10,907 nt of DNA from Lachnospiraceae bacterium (GTDB lineage Bacteria; Bacillota_A; Clostridia; Lachnospirales; Lachnospiraceae), in contig JAILDD010000253.1 in assembly GCA_024689605.1 (NCBI GenBank), positions 1 through 10,907 of the forward strand, in the 5' to 3' direction. Shown here piece after piece: positions 1 to 7,418 of the stretch; the first letter of the stretch is position 1, and every line of letters begins with the position of its first letter. A program made the position numbers and the translations under genes. The notes beneath the pieces were generated by a model, which was given only the letters and a program-made list of their open reading frames with translations, searched no databases and was not told the origin of the DNA.

Positions 1-886
1 TTCCATTTCCGGCATACAAAAACAGAAGGTCATTGTTTTCATCAAGCAGTCTCTTTATCAGCCTGTAGTAAGTACTGTTCTCGTCTATTGTTTTGTATAA
101 AGCCCCTCCGCTAAATAGAATCTTCTTCCCTACGGCGTCAAAATCAAAACCCTTAAATTCTACCTCTTTATTAATGCAGGGATAAAACGGCAGGTCTACA
201 AGTTTATCTACAACAATGTTCCTATGATGTACGGAAACGCTTTTTCCATACCCCCTAAATTCTATATAACGGTCAGCAGCATTTGTCCCCAGCCAAAAGG
301 CATGGTCTGTAAGATTAATTAAATATCTCTTAACGATTCCCTTCAGCTGCATAAAGCACAGCAAACCTGCTATGTCATTAGGGAGCGAATAATAGAATGC
401 AGAGGCAGGCTCATATTTTAATATAATCTCCTGCAGGCTAATCTGCTGTTTCAGATACTGGTGCCTAAGATCCACGTACTCCTTTACTGTATCCGTTCCA
501 GCCAGCAAGCTGTCTATTACAGGCTGGCCATCCTTTGAGTGCAGCGGTGATACATATATTATTTTATAACCCAGTCCGATCAGCGCCTTCAGGTATATCA
601 GTGCCAGCCCCCTGGTATCCGTTCCAAAGCCGTCATAAAAAAGCACTGTCTTTTCTTTTGATTTGATGCCGGAAAGCCTTTTGTCATCTGTTAATGCCGA
701 CAAATCTTCCATATATGACTCTAACCTGTCATCCGTATATGACTGATTAGATTCATATAACAATTCCCCGCACACAGATAGTGCGGCTAACGCCCTTTCT
801 ATCTTGCCTGCTTTAATTGCCAGACCTATAACACTACAATACCTGCCATATTCAGTATTTAAAGTTTTAAGCTTATCCGTCTTCAT
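1..886 (-). CDS. Glycosyltransferase-like protein, C-terminus cut by window edge
   Basis: Reading the minus strand from the ATG at 886-884 gives an uninterrupted frame of 295 codons to the left edge, so the 3' end is missing. The protein starts MKTDKLKTLN. A charged helical region of about 75 residues is followed by a Rossmann-like beta-alpha unit at about 81-112 (VLFYDGFGTDTRGLALIYLK, then a strand ending IIYVS). A second segment contains LINLTDHAFWLG, and the visible end, LLFLYAGNG, resembles the start of the second Rossmann domain of GT-B glycosyltransferases. The start lies 16 bases after the acetyltransferase stop and has no clear Shine-Dalgarno sequence; the frame is open further upstream but offers no better ATG. 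I infer a GT-B glycosyltransferase from fold-like patterns and context. The donor and acceptor cannot be read, and the catalytic C-terminal motif is outside the window. Confidence 0.75.
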   Translation of the reverse strand, partial: MKTDKLKTLNTEYGRYCSVIGLAIKAGKIERALAALSVCGELLYESNQSYTDDRLESYMEDLSALTDDKRLSGIKSKEKTVLFYDGFGTDTRGLALIYLKALIGLGYKIIYVSPLHSKDGQPVIDSLLAGTDTVKEYVDLRHQYLKQQISLQEIILKYEPASAFYYSLPNDIAGLLCFMQLKGIVKRYLINLTDHAFWLGTNAADRYIEFRGYGKSVSVHHRNIVVDKLVDLPFYPCINKEVEFKGFDFDAVGKKILFSGGALYKTIDENSTYYRLIKRLLDENNDLLFLYAGNG

Positions 887-902
887 ATCACAACTAAATA
901 CA

Positions 903-1526
903 TCACAGGTTTTCTCGGCTGATAAGGGCTTGGATGTCTTTCACATTTTCAGCCTTTTGATACAGTTCATCTATATGTTCCTTTATGAAAGTCTCGTCAA
1001 GCTTTCCGAAGTCAAGCTGCATCAGCTCTTTTATCATTTCTTCATCAAATCTGTATCTTATCAGTTTCGCCGGGACACCGCCTACAATAGAGTATGGTTC
1101 CACATCCTTTGTTACTGTAGCACCTGCTGCCACCACGGCTCCCTGTCCAATATGCACCCCAGACATGACCGTTGCGCCATAACCGATCCACACATCATCA
1201 TCTATGACAATGTCCCCTTTGGAAAAAGCCTCATCACCGCCGTTTAATATCTTCGCTTTAAACGGGAAGGTTGAAACCGTATCCAGCCTATGTTCCACAT
1301 CCAGCAGGAATGTAACCCTTTGGGATATGGAAACATAATTGCCGATCCTTAATCTGCTCTTATTGTTAAAACTGATAACATTGAGCTCTCCATAGGAAGC
1401 TTTTCCCACAGTCACCAGTCCCGGGTCAAATAGGCTGACCGGAAAGGTTCCGTTATGCCGGTTGTTTTTTATCCATTTTCTTTTACTGCTCTGCAAAGCA
1501 AAGAATTCTCTTATCTCATGAAACAT
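903..1526 (-). CDS. Left-handed beta-helix O-acetyltransferase (CatB/XAT-like)
   Basis: A 207-residue acetyltransferase of the hexapeptide-repeat (LbH) superfamily, which uses acetyl-CoA and works as a cytoplasmic trimer. The N-terminal half holds short imperfect hexapeptide turns (about 40-70). Next comes the segment [10 protein letters not shown], whose His79 matches the catalytic histidine position of the xenobiotic/CatB-type acetyltransferases. The main beta-helix runs at about 105-155 ([18 protein letters not shown], then [17 protein letters not shown]) and ends in the family signature [16 protein letters not shown]. The C-terminal 45 residues are a charged helical tail. The length fits this family. 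The gene starts 23 bases after the WbsX-like gene behind a weak purine-rich site (AGAGAG). Inside this cluster the likely substrate is a sugar of the polysaccharide or a nucleotide-sugar precursor rather than an antibiotic. That is inference from context. Confidence 0.88.
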   Translation of the reverse strand: MFHEIREFFALQSSKRKWIKNNRHNGTFPVSLFDPGLVTVGKASYGELNVISFNNKSRLRIGNYVSISQRVTFLLDVEHRLDTVSTFPFKAKILNGGDEAFSKGDIVIDDDVWIGYGATVMSGVHIGQGAVVAAGATVTKDVEPYSIVGGVPAKLIRYRFDEEMIKELMQLDFGKLDETFIKEHIDELYQKAENVKDIQALISRENL

Positions 1527-1549
1527 ATATTTTCTCTCTGAAACGATCT

Positions 1550-2668
1550 TTACCTGTCAAACTGTTCTTTGATTTTTTTTACAGCCTCAAGATAAGCATA
1601 CGAGGTATCTTCATCAGGTTCCAGGTACGCGCCGTCGCCCCATTCATTCCATGCGGTAAGCAGCAGAATGTCCTGGCCGTTCTTCATGCAGTTCTCATAT
1701 AATTTCTTCAAGTTATTGTAAAAACTGTCAGCAGATTCCCTACGTACTATAAGTGCCCTGTTTCCCCTGCGCGGAGTATCGTCATACCTTACAAATGCGC
1801 CCTGTATGATTTCAGGCCTGCTTTCCGAAAAACTAATTATCTTCTTCCAGACCGCATCATAATCATAAAGATACTTAACAGGCGAATCCAAACGAGGCTT
1901 TATCTTAAGATATCTTTCCAAACGATTTTCCCATCTGGAACGGAATGACCATGCACTGTAGGACGGCTGGTATACAAAATACCGGTCTCCGGGAAACCTC
2001 CCTTTCATCCTGTCATAATTGGTCAGAATAAATAGCCCCGCCAATCCGGATTCCGATGCTCTCTTGCGCCAGTAAGCAATCATCTTCTTCATTACTTCCG
2101 CTTCCCGGTAAGTCATAAAAGCAAATACCGGTTTATCGTTGATCCTTAAATATCTTTCATCATTGAAGAACTTAAGCAGGTACTGAAAGTGTTTTTCCCA
2201 CTCCGCTTCATTGCCATAGTCCAGCTCACAAAGAACAGCCTCGCCCTGCTTTTTCTCATTGTCCCTTAGAGGCGCCCAGTCATTTCCTTTTACATTGCTC
2301 CATGTCCGCCGCCAGGAATTATTATCCCAGGTAAAAAAATAACTGATCTCAATCTCCGGGTCCTCCAGCAGCAATTCGGCCGGCAGCTGCAGTTCCTGTT
2401 TTCCATCCTTAAACCAGTAATGATAGATATTGAAACCGTCAATCCCATATGACGCGGCCAGTTCAGCCTGTTTTCTCAGGGTTTCAGAATTTGAAAGATC
2501 ATAATAATCCTTTCCCTTCGGAACACGGGGTTGCTTATGGCCTTCATACTGGGGCTTTGCATCTCTGACGCTGTCCCAGTCGGTAAAGCCTTTTCCCCAA
2601 AAAAAATTATTATCTTCTGTTTCATGAAACTGCGGCAGGTAAGCAGCAAATATCTTCGTTTTTTTCAT
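1550..2668 (-). CDS. WbsX-like GH99-type glycan-processing protein
   Basis: A 372-residue protein with the hallmarks of the WbsX family (Pfam glyco_trans WbsX type, related to GH99 endo-alpha-mannosidase/mannanase folds). Seen in order: a beta strand with AAYLPQFH at about 8-15, WGKGFTDW at 24-31, [13 protein letters not shown] at 74-86, a FTWDNNSW segment near 112, and near the C-terminus [18 protein letters not shown] at about 337-354. The AWNEWGEG/YLEPD signature is typical of the family. There is no signal peptide or membrane segment, so it should act in the cytoplasm. Family members are common in O-antigen and capsule loci and are annotated as either glycosyltransferases or glycoside hydrolases; the true reaction is poorly known. 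The start codon directly follows the TGA of the upstream GT4 gene with no gap and only a poor Shine-Dalgarno, so translation is probably coupled. Confidence 0.88.
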   Translation of the reverse strand: MKKTKIFAAYLPQFHETEDNNFFWGKGFTDWDSVRDAKPQYEGHKQPRVPKGKDYYDLSNSETLRKQAELAASYGIDGFNIYHYWFKDGKQELQLPAELLLEDPEIEISYFFTWDNNSWRRTWSNVKGNDWAPLRDNEKKQGEAVLCELDYGNEAEWEKHFQYLLKFFNDERYLRINDKPVFAFMTYREAEVMKKMIAYWRKRASESGLAGLFILTNYDRMKGRFPGDRYFVYQPSYSAWSFRSRWENRLERYLKIKPRLDSPVKYLYDYDAVWKKIISFSESRPEIIQGAFVRYDDTPRRGNRALIVRRESADSFYNNLKKLYENCMKNGQDILLLTAWNEWGDGAYLEPDEDTSYAYLEAVKKIKEQFDR

Positions 2669-3862
2669 TCAGGCACCACAGACCGTTTCCATTCTCTCCC
2701 TGATCCTTGCTCCGATCCTTCTTGCAGAAAGCTGTTCCGAAACTGATTTTTCTGCTTCTTCACCAAGCTTCTTTCTTAAGTCCGGATCATCATAAAGTTT
2801 ACGCAGCTTTCCTGCTGCATCGTGTATATCAGGTTCAGCCCAGACCGTTCCTGCACGGTACACGCTATAGTCCTTTTTTGTAACAACCTTTTTATACGCA
2901 ACCGGACAGCCGTTTCGTTCATTCACAAATTCTTTTGTAGCAGAATAGTCCGTGGAAATGACCACTCCTGCACAGCTCATCATCTCAGCCAGGGTCAGGC
3001 CGAATCCCTCTGCCCTATGCAGGGAAAGAAGCACGTCGCAGCTTGCCAGCAAGGACACGGTATCTTCATGGCTTAAGTAATCCTGTACGATGACAAATCT
3101 TTTTTCCCCGCCTAAAACTCTTTTTAAATGCGACAGGTCATCACCATTCAGGCACTTTGCCTTTATCATCAGGCAGGCATTTTCCCGTCCATCCGGAAAG
3201 GCCTCGCGAAAAGCCTTTATTGACGCGTCCGGATTCTTCCGTTCCGAACCGCTGCGCCTGTCATAAATTATCCCGGCAACAAAAGCATCTTCAGGAATGC
3301 CGTGTTTTTTTCTCACGCAGACACTGTCCTCCGGAATGAATGCTTCCTTTCCCGCTACAGCACAGGGGTATACCTTTATTATTTTTTTAGTCACCCTGCG
3401 CAATGCTTTCGCCACGAATACAGAGGGCGTCCATATCTCATCAAAACAGTCACAAAGGCCTATCCACTCCCGCGGAAAAACCGGTGTTTCCCACAGCCAG
3501 TACGCAATATTATAGTGACCGTCCAGGTCAGAAGCTTTCAGCTTTTCAAAAAGTGCCGGTATTTTTGCCGGCTGCACATGAAAAACATTTATTGCATAGT
3601 CAGTCTGCCGTTTCACATTCCCAGGAATACCGCTCCGTTCTTCTACCTGGTGCCTTGAACATGGGATGCCTGCGGCTTTCAGGCTTCCCATCAGAAGATT
3701 CACGCTCCTGGAAATTCCTGTTCCTGATACAAAATCACCATAAAGATTAATTCCGGCAGGCCTTGATCCCTTTTTGTAAGGCTCAACAAAATTCCTTGCA
3801 GCTTTTTTTACTGCCAAAGTATCCCGGATCATGTTATACCGATTGATCAAAAATCTCGTCAT
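2669..3862 (-). CDS. GT4-type glycosyltransferase (GT-B fold)
   Basis: A 397-residue retaining glycosyltransferase of the group 1 (GT4) type. The N-terminal domain carries the glycine-rich loop YGDFVSGTGISRSVN at 41-55. At 120-130 is AYWLWETPVFP, a motif seen in a subgroup of capsule GT4 enzymes that often have a W-E-L/T-x-x-P sequence. The C-terminal domain shows the nucleotide-binding SERKNP at 206-211 and the E-x7-E signature EGFGLTLAEMM at 285-295. Size is normal for the family. It should act at the cytoplasmic face on lipid-linked oligosaccharide; the sugar transferred is unknown. It follows the previous GT4 gene after a 76-base gap, unusually long for this locus, which contains a perfect TATAAT. 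The stop codon abuts the ATG of the WbsX-like gene. Confidence 0.9.
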   Translation of the reverse strand: MTRFLINRYNMIRDTLAVKKAARNFVEPYKKGSRPAGINLYGDFVSGTGISRSVNLLMGSLKAAGIPCSRHQVEERSGIPGNVKRQTDYAINVFHVQPAKIPALFEKLKASDLDGHYNIAYWLWETPVFPREWIGLCDCFDEIWTPSVFVAKALRRVTKKIIKVYPCAVAGKEAFIPEDSVCVRKKHGIPEDAFVAGIIYDRRSGSERKNPDASIKAFREAFPDGRENACLMIKAKCLNGDDLSHLKRVLGGEKRFVIVQDYLSHEDTVSLLASCDVLLSLHRAEGFGLTLAEMMSCAGVVISTDYSATKEFVNERNGCPVAYKKVVTKKDYSVYRAGTVWAEPDIHDAAGKLRKLYDDPDLRKKLGEEAEKSVSEQLSARRIGARIRERMETVCGA

Positions 3863-3884
3863 CGCCCTTTTTTCCCTGATAATA

Positions 3885-3890
3885 ATTATA
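3885..3890 (-). promoter_or_regulatory. Candidate -10 box of an internal promoter
   Basis: The minus strand reads TATAAT, a perfect sigma-A -10 hexamer, in the 76-base gap between the two GT4 genes. The region around it is AT-rich. A 17-base spacer would put the -35 at TGGTGG, a poor match to TTGACA, and there is no TG extension directly before the -10 (AGG precedes it). The predicted start near 3878 would leave a leader of only about 15 bases before the ATG at 3862, containing an AGGG purine tract. It could drive the distal genes (GT4, WbsX-like, acetyltransferase, left-edge gene) independently, but AT-rich gaps make such hexamers by chance. Confidence 0.3.
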
Positions 3891-3938
3891 CCTTAATCAG
3901 TTGACGCCCACCACACTTGGAGTCCCGCCTGCTCTAGC

Positions 3939-5159
3939 CTATGAAAAGTTTTTATTATACGCCTGCATCTGCCTATAAACATTTTCGGCGCTCTTCTTCC
4001 AGGAATACTTTCTCAGGCACGCAGGCTCAGTTTGTTGTTCTGTATTATCCCTGTATAACAGTGCCATTTTTGCGGAAAGGCCTTTTACGTCATGTAATTT
4101 AAAATAAACCGCATCCTCACCCAGCACTTCCCTGTGGGCAGGTATGTCAGATACCAGGACATGCCTTACTCCATTAGCTAACGCCTCTACGGGAGGCATG
4201 CCAAACCCCTCATACACAGATGCGTCCACAAAAAAATCCGCGTGGGAATATACTGACTTTAAATCATCATCATCAATAAATCCCGTAATGCAAATGCGGT
4301 CAGAAAAATTTTCCTTTATTGATGCGAGTTCCTCATCTACCAGCCAGCCCTTCCTTCCGGCAACAACAAGCTTTGGCGCATCAGTATTTTTTATTACAAA
4401 ATCTGCATATGCACTGAATACCTGACCTATGTTTTTCCTGGGTTCCAGGGTTGATAATACCAGTATATATTTTTCAGGAAGGCCGTATTTTTTCTTTATG
4501 TAGGCCCATGCTTTTTCTGATGATCCCAGACTATCTTCACCTGCACATTTTGTTCCAGATGAATATGCTCCGGCACCTATTCTGCCGGCACATCCATCCA
4601 TATGACCTGACACAACACCGCAGGGAGCATAAATTATGTTTCTTACGTTTTTAAAATGTTTCCGTATCCTCTTTTCGGAAAAATGGGATATGGTGATTAT
4701 GGATTTGCATACACTCACACTGTGCCGGTATCCCAGACCGAAGAGCAGCCTTGATTTAAGCTTCATGGTTTCCGGCACGTCCATCACGGCAGCATCTGCA
4801 ATGAGAGAATATATTTTCCCGCTCTGTCTTCCATGGGCACATTGGCATCCAAAAGCGTTCCCAAATAAAAGCGGCACTGGAAACGACGGAAACAGATATG
4901 CATCTGCCTTAATGTTTGACATGACAAGCGGAAGCTTTACCTGGTTAACCATCAGCTTCCCTCCGCTTACATGAACAAGGCAGACTCTGTCAGGATAAGT
5001 CCTTTTAAGCCGTTTTACCCGCTCCGGCACTTCATTCTTTACAACCAGGTACCACTTATCCCTGCCAAAACCTATCATCTCACTGACCAGGCAGAAGGCA
5101 TAGCGTTCAAGTCCTGAAAGGTTATCCGATAATGATGTCATATCTGCCGCGATGCGCAT
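3939..5159 (-). CDS. GT4-type glycosyltransferase (mannosyltransferase-like)
   Basis: A 406-residue GT-B glycosyltransferase. The N-terminal domain starts MRIAADMTSLSDNLSGLERY, with the glycine loop that contacts substrate in this family, and includes the linker strand IITISHFSEKRIRKHF at about 154-169. The C-terminal domain has ILVLSTLEPRKNI at 232-244 (donor-binding R-K) and the E-x7-E motif VYEGFGMPPVEAL at about 315-326, followed by a typical SDIPAHREVLGEDAVYF segment. This resembles the WbaZ/mannosyltransferase-like branch, but donor identity is not proven. Translation can be opened upstream to 5186, but that start lies inside the previous gene. I chose the ATG at 5159 because AAGGAG sits 8 bases before it and the previous TGA is only 2 bases away. 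Residues about 184-216 form an unusual glycine-, serine- and cysteine-rich insertion between the two domains. Confidence 0.92.
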   Translation of the reverse strand: MRIAADMTSLSDNLSGLERYAFCLVSEMIGFGRDKWYLVVKNEVPERVKRLKRTYPDRVCLVHVSGGKLMVNQVKLPLVMSNIKADAYLFPSFPVPLLFGNAFGCQCAHGRQSGKIYSLIADAAVMDVPETMKLKSRLLFGLGYRHSVSVCKSIITISHFSEKRIRKHFKNVRNIIYAPCGVVSGHMDGCAGRIGAGAYSSGTKCAGEDSLGSSEKAWAYIKKKYGLPEKYILVLSTLEPRKNIGQVFSAYADFVIKNTDAPKLVVAGRKGWLVDEELASIKENFSDRICITGFIDDDDLKSVYSHADFFVDASVYEGFGMPPVEALANGVRHVLVSDIPAHREVLGEDAVYFKLHDVKGLSAKMALLYRDNTEQQTEPACLRKYSWKKSAENVYRQMQAYNKNFS

Positions 5160-5161
5160 TA

Positions 5162-6421
5162 TCAGATCTCCTTCCTGTATTTCCATGCCAGAAGAAAAAT
5201 CTGCATGTCTTCAATAAAGTATCTGTGAAAGAGCCTGCCGGGCTCCTGTAAAAATCTGTAAAACCACTCCAGTCCGCATTTGCGCATCCATACCGGTGCC
5301 CGGAGGCTTTTCTCTGCAGCAAAATCCACCGCCGCTCCGAAGGGAAGGGCCACATGGAACTCCAGCTCATCCTTATTTGAATAAATAAATTTCTCCTGCT
5401 TGGGCATGCCCAGACATACAAAGATAATGTCAGGCTTTGACCTGTTTACGGCTTTAATGGCTTTTTTAAGTTCTTTCTCATCCTTGTCAAAATCCATAGG
5501 CGGTTCGTAATACCCGCAGATATTCAGGCCTTTGAACTTTTCTCTCATTTTTTGAGAAGCAGACTCTGCACTGCCGCCGGTACCTCCAAGGATAAAGACT
5601 GACTTTCCCTTTTCCGCAGCCCTTTTACAGATTTCCGGAAACATATCAGCTCCCGTCACCCTTTCCTTTATGGGGTGGCCCAGGGATTCAGCAATCCATA
5701 AAAGGGGCGTTCCGTCGGTGATAACCAGGTCTGCATCCTTATATATTTTCAGAAACTCTTCATCCTTCTGAAGACGCATCACATGATCCGCATTGGGAGT
5801 GACCACATAATGCCTGCCCTCTTCCGCAAATTCCATTATGCGCTCCGCAGCCTCATCAAAGCTTACATCATCCAGCTCAAAGTTCATGTATTTTCTGCGG
5901 CCATGCTCTGTATCTTCTTTTTTGCGCTTAGCTGAAAGTTTAAGCCTTATATCGCCGCATATCTGCCAGACAAGGGTGGCGATCATTATACCTGCCATAT
6001 CAATGGCAAAATCCTTTATCTCGCCATAACGCCCCGGCACAAAAATCTGCACAAACTCATCAGTCAGTGATACACAGACTCCTATGGCACAGATATAAAA
6101 AACACGCAGTTTCTCCCTGAAGCCGTTTACCGTAACGGTAACTCCCAGAAGAAGTCCCAGTACGATATACTCATTCATATGGGCAAAAGTGCGTGTTATC
6201 TCATCAAATCTTTTCAGACCCACGTCTGTTACCGGAATCTGCTCCACCGTCTCCGTCCCGAAGATCATCCCCAGGATCCAGCTGGTAACATGAAGGCTGG
6301 TATTCTCCGAACCCTCTCCCGGCTGCAGTGAAAAAATAAAAATCACCACTATCCAGATAACTACCGGAATCCAGACAATATACTCTATGACAGAGGATTT
6401 TTTAGACGGAGCATTTTTCAT
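5162..6421 (-). CDS. VanZ-like membrane domain fused to WecG/TagA/CpsF (GT26) glycosyltransferase
   Basis: A 419-residue two-domain protein. Residues 1 to about 158 form a VanZ-like membrane domain: hydrophobic helices at about 12-31, 82-100, 104-120 and 138-155, the FSLQPGEGSE loop, the HMNEYIVLG segment and the signature DEFVQIFVPGRYGEIKDF. After a basic linker (KRKKED, 165-170), residues about 178-419 form a complete WecG/TagA/CpsF domain: TPNADHV at 208-214, ITDGTPLLW at 234-242 with Asp236 at the family's catalytic aspartate position, GADMFPEI, FILGG, VCLGMPKQEKF at 335-345 and the LEWFYRFLQEPGRL tail. TagA-family enzymes transfer a sugar (ManNAc type in known cases) to the lipid-linked first sugar. 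The fusion would tether this normally peripheral enzyme to the membrane. The start has a weak ribosome site 20 bases after the UXS stop. The frame is continuous, so I see no sign of two separate genes. Confidence 0.9.
   Translation of the reverse strand: MKNAPSKKSSVIEYIVWIPVVIWIVVIFIFSLQPGEGSENTSLHVTSWILGMIFGTETVEQIPVTDVGLKRFDEITRTFAHMNEYIVLGLLLGVTVTVNGFREKLRVFYICAIGVCVSLTDEFVQIFVPGRYGEIKDFAIDMAGIMIATLVWQICGDIRLKLSAKRKKEDTEHGRRKYMNFELDDVSFDEAAERIMEFAEEGRHYVVTPNADHVMRLQKDEEFLKIYKDADLVITDGTPLLWIAESLGHPIKERVTGADMFPEICKRAAEKGKSVFILGGTGGSAESASQKMREKFKGLNICGYYEPPMDFDKDEKELKKAIKAVNRSKPDIIFVCLGMPKQEKFIYSNKDELEFHVALPFGAAVDFAAEKSLRAPVWMRKCGLEWFYRFLQEPGRLFHRYFIEDMQIFLLAWKYRKEI
5168..5173 (-). promoter_or_regulatory. 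Shine-Dalgarno site fixing the GT4 start at 5159
   Basis: The minus strand reads AAGGAG, 8 bases before the ATG at 5159-5157. The site lies inside the last codons of the VanZ-TagA gene, whose TGA ends at 5162. It supports 5159 over the upstream in-frame ATG at 5186, which would place the start before this site and inside the neighbour. Confidence 0.8.
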
Positions 6422-6441
6422 TGCAGTTTACTGACCACTCT

Positions 6442-7377
6442 TTACACAAACTGCCTGAAATATTCAATAGTCTTATCCAGTCCCTTATCAAGGGGAATAG
6501 TGGGCTCCCAGTCGAGCTCCTTCTTTGCCAGATCGATAACCGGTCTGCGCTGTATGGGATCATCCGAAGGAAGGGGCTTATACACGATCTTTGAGTCAGA
6601 CCCTGTCTTTTCAAGAACCATCTCAGCCAGCTCCTTAATGGTAAACTCACCGGGATTACCGATATTGACAGGGCCGGTGAAACCGTCTCTTGAATTCATC
6701 AACCTTACCATACCCTCGATAAGATCATCCACATAGCAGAAACTCCTGGTCTGTGAGCCGTCGCCATATACCGTTATATCTTCACCTCTGAGGGCCTGCA
6801 TTATAAAATTGGAAACCACCCTTCCGTCAGCAGGATGCATGTTGGGGCCGTAGGTGTTAAAAATCCTCATCACTTTGATATCCACATTGTTCATTCTGTG
6901 ATAATCAAAGAAAAGAGTCTCAGCCACACGCTTGCCCTCGTCATAGCAGGACCTGATACCTATGGTATTTACGCAGCCCCTGTAGCTTTCAGGCTGGGGA
7001 TGTACCTCGGGATCGCCGTATACCTCAGATGTGGAAGCCTGCAGTATCCTTGCGTGAACCCTCTTTGCCAGTCCCAGCATATTCATGGCACCGAGCACGG
7101 AGGTCTTGGTAGTCTTTATAGGATTATACTGGTAATGAACCGGGCTGGCAGGGCAGGCCAGGTTGTATATCTGATCCACTTCAATAACGATAGGGACGGT
7201 GACGTCGTGTCTTATGAATTCAAAATAGGGATTGCCGATGAGATGCCTGATATTGTCCTTGGTGCCCGTGAAAAGATTATCAAGGCAGATAACATCGTTG
7301 CCTTCCTCTATCAGCCTGTTGCATAAGTGCGAACCCAGAAATCCTGCACCACCTGTCACCAATATTCTCTTACCCAT
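6442..7377 (-). CDS. UDP-glucuronate decarboxylase (UDP-xylose synthase)
   Basis: A 311-residue short-chain dehydrogenase/reductase of the UXS group (EC 4.1.1.35), which converts UDP-glucuronate to UDP-xylose with tightly bound NAD+. The NAD-binding glycine motif [10 protein letters not shown] is at 8-17. The UXS-specific signature [12 protein letters not shown] is at 72-83. Catalytic residues visible are STSEVYG at 115-121 (Glu118 is the UXS catalytic glutamate position) and the YxxxK pair Tyr145/Lys149 in [24 protein letters not shown] and [12 protein letters not shown] follow as in the family. Length matches bacterial soluble UXS with no membrane anchor. AAGGAG at 7385-7390 lies 7 bases before the ATG. 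It follows the folded element at 7419-7680 and precedes VanZ-TagA by 20 bases. It implies xylose, or a pentose derived from it, in the polymer. UDP-glucose dehydrogenase, which supplies its substrate, is not in this window. Confidence 0.96.
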   Translation of the reverse strand: MGKRILVTGGAGFLGSHLCNRLIEEGNDVICLDNLFTGTKDNIRHLIGNPYFEFIRHDVTVPIVIEVDQIYNLACPASPVHYQYNPIKTTKTSVLGAMNMLGLAKRVHARILQASTSEVYGDPEVHPQPESYRGCVNTIGIRSCYDEGKRVAETLFFDYHRMNNVDIKVMRIFNTYGPNMHPADGRVVSNFIMQALRGEDITVYGDGSQTRSFCYVDDLIEGMVRLMNSRDGFTGPVNIGNPGEFTIKELAEMVLEKTGSDSKIVYKPLPSDDPIQRRPVIDLAKKELDWEPTIPLDKGLDKTIEYFRQFV

Positions 7378-7384
7378 AGTATTT

Positions 7385-7390
7385 CTCCTT
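7385..7390 (-). promoter_or_regulatory. Shine-Dalgarno site of the UDP-xylose synthase gene
   Basis: The minus strand reads AAGGAG, 7 bases from the ATG at 7377-7375. It lies in a short AT-rich stretch (7378-7418) between the start codon and the folded element. That stretch also holds a TTTACA on the minus strand, but no correctly spaced -10 follows it before the ribosome site. Confidence 0.85.
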
Positions 7391-7418
7391 ATTATCTAAT
7401 TAATTTAGTTGTAAACCC

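Noticed and set aside
804..1247. Plus-strand reading frame of 147 codons
   Set aside because: It lies opposite the acetyltransferase gene, whose hexapeptide repeats and signature are unmistakable. The plus-strand peptide has no recognisable features.
3901..3906. TTGACG on the plus strand as a -35 of a divergent promoter
   Set aside because: No -10 follows at 16 to 18 bases (the sequence there is CCCGCC-like), and there is no plus-strand gene to serve.
5160..5186. Upstream in-frame ATG at 5186 for the second GT4 gene
   Set aside because: It would overlap the VanZ-TagA gene by 25 bases and precede the strong AAGGAG site that is correctly spaced for the ATG at 5159.
5882..5884. Internal methionine (YMNFELDDV) as a separate start for the TagA domain
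   Set aside because: There is no ribosome site upstream and the frame is continuous with the VanZ domain, so a single fused protein is simpler.
6835..7326. Plus-strand reading frame of 163 codons
   Set aside because: It is antisense to the well-conserved UDP-xylose synthase and is a codon-bias shadow of it.
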